Positions 57,601-64,000 of a stretch of 64,000 bases of DNA are shown here, in pieces. Numbering within the stretch: position 1 is the first letter of the stretch; every line of letters begins with the position of its first letter. The position numbers were made by a program, and so were the translations under genes. The DNA comes from Dastarcus helophoroides (lineage: Eukaryota; Arthropoda; Insecta; Coleoptera; Bothrideridae). The DNA lies in NCBI GenBank assembly GCA_028583605.1, contig CM053332.1, positions 23,998,692-24,062,691 on the forward strand, read 5' to 3'. The notes under the pieces were generated by a model. That model saw only the letters and a program-made list of their open reading frames with translations, searched no databases and was not told the DNA's origin.

Positions 57601-60159
57601 TTCAAGAAAAAGACGAATTTCGACGAAAACCAATTTTCTAAACTTCACACATTAAGTCGAACTTTGATAAAACAAGAAAATTTTGAAGAATAGGCATTTA
57701 CGAAGTCGAAATTTGGAAATTTTAAGGACTAAGCTTAGATTATTAAAAACATAAAGGATCATATTTCGACAAAAGATCGAAATTTCAAACAAAGATCAAA
57801 ATTTTGGGAAATTGATCGAAATTTTCAGAAAAATTGGGAATTTCGAGACAACGGCAAATTATGAGAAAAATTCGAAATATCAAAAACAAATCAAAATTTC
57901 TAAAAACGAGCGCGAAGTTTGAATTATTTTTTCAATATTCGCTTGTATTTGTAAGGGGGAGCTTTTATTAAGATTTATTAACTCGAACACACACATCTTA
58001 TATCAATCACTCGCATAGACTTGTCTGACTACTCTGTGTAAAAACGCGGGAGCTGCTAGTGACAGTCGGGGCTGCCATCTGTCATCGAGATTGACCGCCA
58101 AATTCAAATTTGAATTCTATCGTCCTACATATTTGAAAATTTCGAGTTTTTACTTGATACTTCTGCTTGTTCTCAAAACTCTCCTATTTTTCGAACATTC
58201 GACAAAATTTAAAACTTAAAATTTTAAGAATAACTCGAAATTTCGAGAAAAGCTTTCAACTAATTGATTGAATGTTTTTTTTCAATTTATTTAACATTTC
58301 TTCGGCCCAGTTTGGAAAAAATGTTAAATAAATTGAAAAAAACATAATATTTCCGGTCAATAAGGGTCTACCATGAAGAATAACTGATTGAAATTTCAAG
58401 AAAAAAGTCGAAATTAATAAAAACTAGAAATTTTTTGGAAGTTTGAAAAAAGGGAGAATTTTGAGAACAAGTCGAAGTATCAAAATTTTCTGAACACTTT
58501 TCATTACACAATTGTTTTGTAGAAATTTTAAATTTTCTCTGATTTCTTTTTATAGAAATTTTAGGTTTCCTTCAGGAAGTTACGACATTTAAAAACCTAT
58601 TTTATTTTTAATTTTGATTAAAATCACATTTTAAAAAACTAATTTTGTAAAAGTTTTGAGGAAAAAATCAATATTTCGAGCAGGAATTAAAATGTTTAAA
58701 AACAATTCAAATTTCTTTGAAAATGTCAACATTTTGAGAAAATAATTACAATTTCAAGAAAAAAAATCTAAATTCAAGTCATCTCGCATTTTACTTTTTC
58801 TCTAAAAAATAAGTTAATACGGTATCTTCGACTTTTTACCTCAAATCTCATTTTGTTTAAAAATTTTGAGTTTTTTCAGATATTTCGATTTCTTTTAGGA
58901 AATTTTGATTTTTTCTGCAGTTACCATTTTTCTTAAATATTTTATAAAAAGAAATTTTCTCGAAATTTCCATTTTTCCTGAAAGTGATGTTCTTAAAATT
59001 TCTTCTAGAAATTCCAACTTCTCCAGATTTTTCTTTGTGTTCCTCTAATTTGCTTTAAAAATTTAAAATTTTAAGTTTTTTCACGACAGTTTGACAATTT
59101 AAAGTTCATTTTATTTTGTGTTTTGACAAAAAATGTTTGGAAAAAACCCCGAAAGCTCTATAAAAATTTCAACATATTGAGGAAACAAAAGATTTCGACT
59201 TTTTTGTAAAGATATTTCAAATTTTTTTCAAATTTTGATTCTTTCTCCAAGACATTTTGCTTTTTTTTTTCCTATGCAATTTGTGTTTTTCTCTAAACAT
59301 TTTATACAAAATTTTTTTTTTAAATTTCGACTTCCTGGAGATTTTATCCTTAAAATATTTTTTCTTGTAGAAATTTTGATTTTTCTCTAATTTGCTTTGA
59401 GGATTTAAAAGTTTTTTAACTAAATTTTAATATTTTAAAGTTCATTTTATTTTGTAATTTTGATAAGAAACTAAAAATTGTTAAGTATAAGTTTAGGGAA
59501 AATAAACTTCAAATCTGCATAAAAATAAGAAAAATTTGGGAAAAATATTGAAATTTCAAGAAAAAATGAACCTTCGACCTTTTTTACAATTTGTCAATTG
59601 TAGTGTTCCGGAATCAGTTTGTAAATAAAGTAGTTACAATTCACGAAGTATTAATCATTTGAACCGATAGCGCGCAACAATACTTTTAACATAAGGGCAT
59701 GTCGGTACACGTGATGGTTCCATGAAACCACAAGTTTTCTCCCTATTCAAATTCTCCCCTAAAGAAGTTTCGAAAATTGATTGGACTAACCTTCGTCAAA
59801 AATTCGCCCACGTTGCTAATTTCGTAACCAAACTGTCCGTCCTGACTCGATTTCTTTCTTCCTTTAAAACTCTTCTTTCTTCCGCATTTCCGTTTACCCG
59901 AAATGACGACGTCGGTTCTAAGCTGTTCGTTTTTGACTATTTTACTTCTGGCTTCGTCGACGTTCTCATTTTTAATGCTATGTACACTTTGGTTTCGCTT
60001 GGACTTGTCCCCACCTCGACCCTCCGGTTCATTTCTAACGTCCGATTTGGATGGTTGCTGCGGATAATTTTCGGAAGTTTGACGAGCGCCGAGAAATATC
60101 CAAGATAATGGTAACTTGGTTTTACTGATGCCACCCAAACAGGATGGCTTCTGACCCAT
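51679..60159 (-). CDS. Two-SH3-domain protein with N-myristoylation-like start
   Basis: Three minus-strand coding exons join in phase: 60159-59791, 52893-52686 and 52097-51679, giving 331 residues. The start MGQKPSCLGG fits the MGxxxS pattern for N-myristoylation with a nearby cysteine, suggesting membrane anchoring. An in-frame TGA just upstream supports this start. Residues 30-123 are polar and lysine-rich. A first SH3 fold covers about 133-192 (MEISLPLGMVVNAIF, then WLYVQTPHAEEGYVNYEACL). A linker with an RYRTRRKR patch follows. The second SH3 covers about 273-331 (KISVRKGDVVVLLG, WFWIRKKEGFEGYIPS) and ends at the stop after AGHGFL. SH3 domains bind proline-rich partners, so an adaptor role at membranes is inferred. 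I do not recognise the family; Dlish-type multi-SH3 proteins were considered but do not match clearly. The 6.9-kb intron 2 is packed with repeats. The acceptor before the start exon is at 60206. Confidence 0.85.
53013..53108 (-). mobile_element. 3' end fragment of LINE A
   Basis: This stretch matches the last roughly 90 bp of the LINE at 23800-24890 closely (AAGTTTAATCCNCTNGCAAAG, then CAAGGATAGATG) and starts with the same tail (T-run on the plus strand). It is a severely 5'-truncated insertion inside intron 2 of the SH3 gene, lying 120 bp from that gene's second coding exon. Confidence 0.75.
53690..54450 (+). repeat. Purine-skewed degenerate repeat block
   Basis: GAATTTCGAGAAAAAAG-type words throughout, in intron 2 of the SH3 gene. 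It begins near a CAGTGTTGCCAAATTTCG word at 53666 that resembles a hAT end. Confidence 0.5.
55028..55320. repeat. Dispersed repeat with palindromic centre
   Basis: GGAGACTGCCGACAGAAGTG and AAACTTAAAACTA match 23108-23300. The copy also holds an inverted pair: TTTAATATGCTCTAACGTTA and TAACATTAGAGCATATTAAA around a 25-bp loop. Confidence 0.6.
55323..55493 (+). mobile_element. LTR fragment, 5' part
   Basis: It starts at TGTAACAAAATG and stops before the TATA region, near AACCCGGAAGCG. Located in intron 2 of the SH3 gene. Confidence 0.72.
55642..56526 (-). mobile_element. hAT-like element N1, reverse
   Basis: An 885-bp full copy in reverse, with a perfect 8-bp duplication CTATTGAT (55634-55641, 56527-56534). 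It lies in intron 2 of the SH3 gene. Confidence 0.92.
56597..56770 (+). mobile_element. hAT-like element N2, left end
   Basis: CAGTGGCTGCTGGCGTATAGG followed by the same CACTGTGGAACTGCAGC block as at 12687. It leads directly into a purine-skewed repeat block. Confidence 0.55.
57945..58140. repeat. Dispersed repeat R, copy 2
   Basis: Diverged partner of 46705-46915; both are embedded in purine-skewed blocks, so R may be the core of a larger element. Confidence 0.6.
58266..58383. mobile_element. MITE M1, right half
   Basis: TTTCTTCGGCCCAGTTTGG and AATATTTCCGGTCAATAAGG, as in the 47050 copy. Inside a purine-skewed block in SH3 intron 2. Confidence 0.6.
59590..59679 (+). mobile_element. LTR fragment, 3' end
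   Basis: The last 90 bp of the GCGCAACA subfamily (GTAGTGTTCCGG, then AATAAAG, then GCGCGCAACA), about 110 bp from the SH3 gene's first coding exon, in its intron 2. Confidence 0.72.
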
Positions 60160-60205
60160 ATCATGAGCGTGGTTTCATTTCCGACCGGCCATTTCGAAAT
60201 AAACT

Positions 60206-62447
60206 GTAAAAGTAGATGGGGTTCGAATGTTAAATTTTTGTAAAACATGAGGATGATATATTGGTGTCGGCAAACGAATCGTTAATCACTGGGCACAAAG
60301 CAACTATTAGCTTGACGTTATTGATGCAATCTAGGGCATAATAATTATTATATAAGATTGAAAAAGAAAAAGACGAGGTTTATTTATTGTCGTACTTCGT
60401 AATTAGTTGAGGGGTACGCCTCGTACGATCGGGAATTCTAAGGTAAATAAAAAGAATCGCGTACTTACATAGTTATAACGCGACCAGTTCTACTGCTGAG
60501 CGGACAGCGTTTTTCTATTGAGTGCTAATTAAAATCACTATAAATCAATCTCGAGAGAAGATATCGCTATTCTATGCACGAAGGGAGCGGATTTGTTCGA
60601 TTTAATAGTTTATCTTAGAATGCAAAGGTATTTTTACTTATTTTCTTACTTAATTAAAAGACGTATCACAAAGAAATTATAAAATAAACTACAACTATAG
60701 CTATTGTAATAAATTGATGATTAATCAATGAATTTGAACAGAACATCATTCTGCAATTTATAAGAACTCTTTAAAACTGTGCATGTTGATGATGATTAAA
60801 ACCGTTGTATTAGTTCGTCACGTTAGTACTAATTTTATAAATGAGAAAGTCTGTCAGATCGCCATCAGATATCAAATAGATATCACTAGATATCTATCGC
60901 TATCTTATAACAATCTACTATACCTGGTTGCCTGGTTCTTAATGAAAACCAGAGACTAATTAAAATATAAGTTAACCCAACTCTTTTTAATGTTGAACAG
61001 TTTTTCTGTTAAGTTGTCCAATTAAATTCGCCCATAAAATAAAGGGTAATAGCTAGTAATTTATAATATTAATTTTCTCACAAACAGTATAATAATGAAA
61101 CCGTAGAACCGTGTAGAATGTCGAGGCAGAACTCCTAGAGATTCCTCGAAATGAATAAGCATCTTCTTTGAGATATAGAGGAAGTGGTCTTCAGTAAAAA
61201 ACGATCTTCTATTAAAACGATTGAAGAATTTATTTGCGAGAGGCATGTCTGGTCGAAGCGGATCGTGTGGAGAAATACAAATGTCAGATAGTGGTCGTGC
61301 CGATGTTAAGCCGCGTTTCCCGACCAAATAGATCACCTTTATCCTTACAAGGAAGTCAGAGCCAGTAATGTCTCATTTATAAGCTTTCTGTCACCGAGCT
61401 AATAAACGCAGAAGTAGTATCAGTTGAACGAATAACTTATGTCCCTTTTAAACGTTTATGTTATGCGTACTGACCATATATTTCATAAATATATAGTACT
61501 GATATATTAGCGATCAGCCGCAATTTTACATAACAGATTTTCAAGAGAAGCTGTTTTCAAATAAATTGTCGAAGTTTTTTGAATGTTGCGGGACATTCAC
61601 GAGAAAAAAAAAACAATTTCCGGGCGCGGGAATCGAACCCGGATCTCCTTCGTCACTAGCTGCTGCTACCGTATCCATATTTTAAATTAGTCTCTATTTT
61701 GAACCTTTATCCGTTGTTTTTCCACCTGATATAAAAGGGGTCATAATCAGTACAAAAAATAAGATCTGTTACACAATTTTTTTATTAATTATATTGTTTT
61801 TATTAATTATATTGTCTGTTAATAACAACTAAATTGTTTGGAATAATTAGTCAATAATAATTTCAGCTTTTTAGAAAGGTGGCGACACATAAACGTTCAT
61901 TTTGGACGTTGGAGGTTGAAAAACTTTTCCAAATATTGGTTTTTCTGTTTGGTACAAATGCGCTGACACCCGCAACGGGTGAAAAAGTGTTTTAAATTGC
62001 GCCTAAGAATTAAAATTCCGTCGAAATCGGTTAAACCTAATCTCTGCTTAAGTCATTCCCGTGTCAAATATAGAGCAACAAACAGATAAAAACTGGAAAC
62101 GTATTTATAAAGTCATTAAATTCGGATTTAGTTAATATTGGAAACCATTAAATGGTTTAAAAATGATCATTTAATCAAATAAAGTATAAAGCTGTAAAAA
62201 ACAATTCAATCAATTTCATTTACGTAGATCTTTAAATATAAAAAAATACACTCTCGAAATAACGTGAAAATAAATTTAATTTCAGCTCATTTTATGTACA
62301 TTTAATGAACTTTTTTGCATTAGAGTACAATTTGCACCTACTTACAATTAGTACAATGCCTGGTTCATCACAAAAAATATCGATATAGTTTCATCGTCAA
62401 ATTGATTTATAATTTTCGTTTACTAGTGAAATGGTGTGTCTTTTTTG
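60206..62447. other. Gene-free stretch upstream of SH3 start exon
   Basis: Unique AT-rich sequence with the tRNA-like half at 61620. A block near 60730-60790 resembles 35835-35890 (AATTTGAACAGAACAT), probably a minor repeat. It may be the 5' intron of the SH3 gene. Confidence 0.4.
61620..61665 (-). other. tRNA-derived 3' half (B-box)
   Basis: On the minus strand CCGGGTTCGATTCCCG is a perfect B-box/T-arm, preceded by GACGAAGGAGAT. No A-box lies upstream, so it is a half tRNA or SINE remnant. Confidence 0.45.
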
Positions 62448-62735
62448 TGAACAGACTGGTCCTTGGTTATCTTCAAAAATTTAACTCGACTTTACGAAAT
62501 GTTAAAAGAGTTTTAGATTTTCGATATTTACTTCATCACTATTTCTTTCTTCACTATTTCACCACAACTCGTGTCCCATGAAACCAAGAAAGATTTAAAA
62601 ACACAACAAATGTTGCTCCACTTTTGTGGTGTTTTTTTAATCTTTCTTGGTTTCGAGGGACAAGAGTTGTATGGAAATAGTAAATATCGAAAATCTAAAA
62701 CTCTTTTAACATTTCATAAAGTCGCACTTTCAAAT
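62448..62735. repeat. Large foldback, family F
   Basis: Two nested inverted pairs: outer AAAGAGTTTTAGATTTTCG with its inverse at about 62680-62710, and inner CATGAAACCAAGAAAG with CTTTCTTGGTTTCG. The core loop contains AACACAAC. Near-complete hairpin of about 250 bp. Confidence 0.75.
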
Positions 62736-62790
62736 CAGTTAGTGGGCATTTATAAATTTTAAAATCCCACAACACGTTAAAAAAAATTAC

Positions 62791-62960
62791 CTTTATTCTA
62801 GCAATAATCACCGTATTTTCCCACGGACGGTATCGCACGCATGGGTGATCTTTAACACATGAACCGCTCACCACCAACAATAAACGAAGACTGAACCGAA
62901 GACAAGACCTGACTGAAGACGGCATAAGTATGGTCTATCGTGAGACTGAAGTCGCTGAAA
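62791..62960 (-). promoter_or_regulatory. Candidate 5' noncoding exon of the SH3 gene
   Basis: On the minus strand, less AT-rich sequence runs into a good donor (AATAAAG followed by GTAATT at 62790). Repeated TCAGT initiator-like words precede it. The nearest minus-strand acceptor downstream is CTTTTACAG at about 60206, just before the SH3 gene's start exon. If they splice, this is the gene's untranslated first exon. A six-codon upstream reading frame (ATGGCC) would lie in the leader. Only splice signals and position support this. Confidence 0.28.
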
Positions 62961-63344
62961 TCGAGCTAGCCATAAGCTTATCCTCGCCTGCCCCAAGCGA
63001 CGCCTATCATTTTCTTCCGATCACTTTTTTTTTAAACTCACTTCAACGGCTGGTTTCCTAATATTCAAGTCTAGCGTAGAATTTTCGATTTCCGCAGTCG
63101 CAGTCGACCAACCGTTAAGGATTCTGACTTTTTTATCGCCTTTTGTTTGTCGATTGATTACGTTTGATCTTCACGTACTAATCAGAAATAAACTCTGAGT
63201 GTTTTAAGATAGGATATTTACTGAAACGCATTTGCTAAGCTCTTATGTTGAAGATAAAACGCGTTCAGCGATTTTTGATTGGGGTTTTACGTCACCATCA
63301 CGCTAAAGTGGTGTTACCGACATGCTAATATCAACCCTATATCT

Positions 63345-63430
63345 GTATTCTTCATAGTGGACTGTTATTGGTCGGAAACATTATGTTTATTAATTTTATT
63401 TTAACATTTCTACGACCCACTTTGGAAATA
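63345..63430. mobile_element. MITE M1, left part
   Basis: TTCTTCATAGTGGACTGTTA and GGTCGGAAACATTATG match M1 with several changes. Confidence 0.5.
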
Positions 63431-63863
63431 TTGAAATTTTTATTGTTTACTTCAAAAACTGTTTTAGAATATTGTCGACTTCTTTGAAAATTCCAAATTT
63501 GCGTCGTTTTTTTTTAATTCAGATTTTCTTTCAAAACTGAATATTTGAAAGGAGATTTTTTTGAACAAAATCTGACATTTATTGTTGCATCATTTTACAA
63601 GTTTGAATTTTATTCAAAATCTAAAAATATAGAAATCTCGAGTTTTAATTTTAGAGATTGGGAAGGTTTGAGAAGAAGGCTGAAAAATCTCGAAAAAAAA
63701 ATTACAATTTCAAAAAATGTCGTTTTTTTTCCACCAAATTTAGTCTTTTTTCTGATTTAAACCTAAGACAGGGATTTCCAGTTTTCTTAAACTTTGACCT
63801 TAAAATAATAAAATCAAAATGTTCAGATAAAAATCGAAATTCTAAGAAACATATTCAAAATAT

Positions 63864-64000
63864 TGTTGCGGGCTTATCGGTTTGAATTGATTACCACGTG
63901 TGAATTACACCACTTCATTACTGAACTCAACTTGGATCACCACAATTGAACGATTAACTCACTTATTATTAACTTCTACTAACTCACTAATTACACTAAC
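63864..64000 (-). mobile_element. LTR, cut by window end
   Basis: Reverse orientation, starting TGTTGCGGGCTTATCGG and containing the TAACTCACT stutter; the rest lies beyond the window. Confidence 0.75.

Larger units (their letters stand above)
56800..59570. repeat. Long skewed repeat block with strand switch
   Basis: Purine-rich on the plus strand up to about 58770, then pyrimidine-rich to about 59480. Includes two copies of CCAGGAATATAAAAGATTG-like units (56840, 57062) and repeat R at 57945-58140. No gene. Lies in SH3 intron 2. Confidence 0.55.

Noticed and set aside
59722..60108. Plus-strand 128-codon frame (MKPQVFSLFKFSP start)
   Set aside because: Opposite strand of the SH3 gene's first coding exon, which has a matching donor and upstream stop on the minus strand.

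Overview
This is a window of an AT-rich insect genome. Genes are split by GT-AG introns, one of them encodes an insect-type odorant receptor, and most of the rest is transposable-element debris. A beetle or another holometabolous insect is plausible, but the sequence does not fix the order. I reconstructed five protein-coding genes by joining exons whose splice phases agree.

Genes, left to right. (1) A secreted von Willebrand factor type C (VWC) protein on the minus strand has exons at 12256-12175, 5112-5041 and 523-347 and runs off the left edge; a CpG-rich block near 22.2-22.6 kb may be its promoter. (2) An ALKBH2-type DNA demethylase on the plus strand has exons from 34812 to 43192. (3) A complete 382-residue odorant receptor on the plus strand (36767-42094) lies wholly inside the first intron of (2). 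(4) THOC6, a subunit of the THO mRNA-export complex, is on the plus strand at 48205-49943. (5) A two-SH3-domain protein with a potential N-myristoylation signal is on the minus strand, with coding exons at 60159-59791, 52893-52686 and 52097-51679.

Mobile DNA. There are about fourteen copies or pieces of one solo-LTR family, often flanked by ATAT or a close variant. Two 5'-truncated LINEs are present. Non-autonomous hAT-like elements have clear 8-bp target duplications. There are also Harbinger-like and piggyBac-like MITEs, a foldback-hairpin family, and two copies of a Penelope-like repeat carrying an intact-looking hammerhead ribozyme. Several are nested: 28999-33330 is an LTR split by a LINE (itself split by a MITE) and by a hAT element.

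The most striking structure is a pair of about 2.5-kb inverted arms (about 1105-3620 and 8360-10855) in two introns of the VWC gene, on either side of a 72-nt frame-neutral exon. Long blocks of degenerate purine-skewed repeat (GAAATTTCGA-like) recur across the window. About 12.3-34.8 kb contains no recognisable host coding exon. Everything here is read by eye: no alignment or database search was run, and splice sites are predictions.
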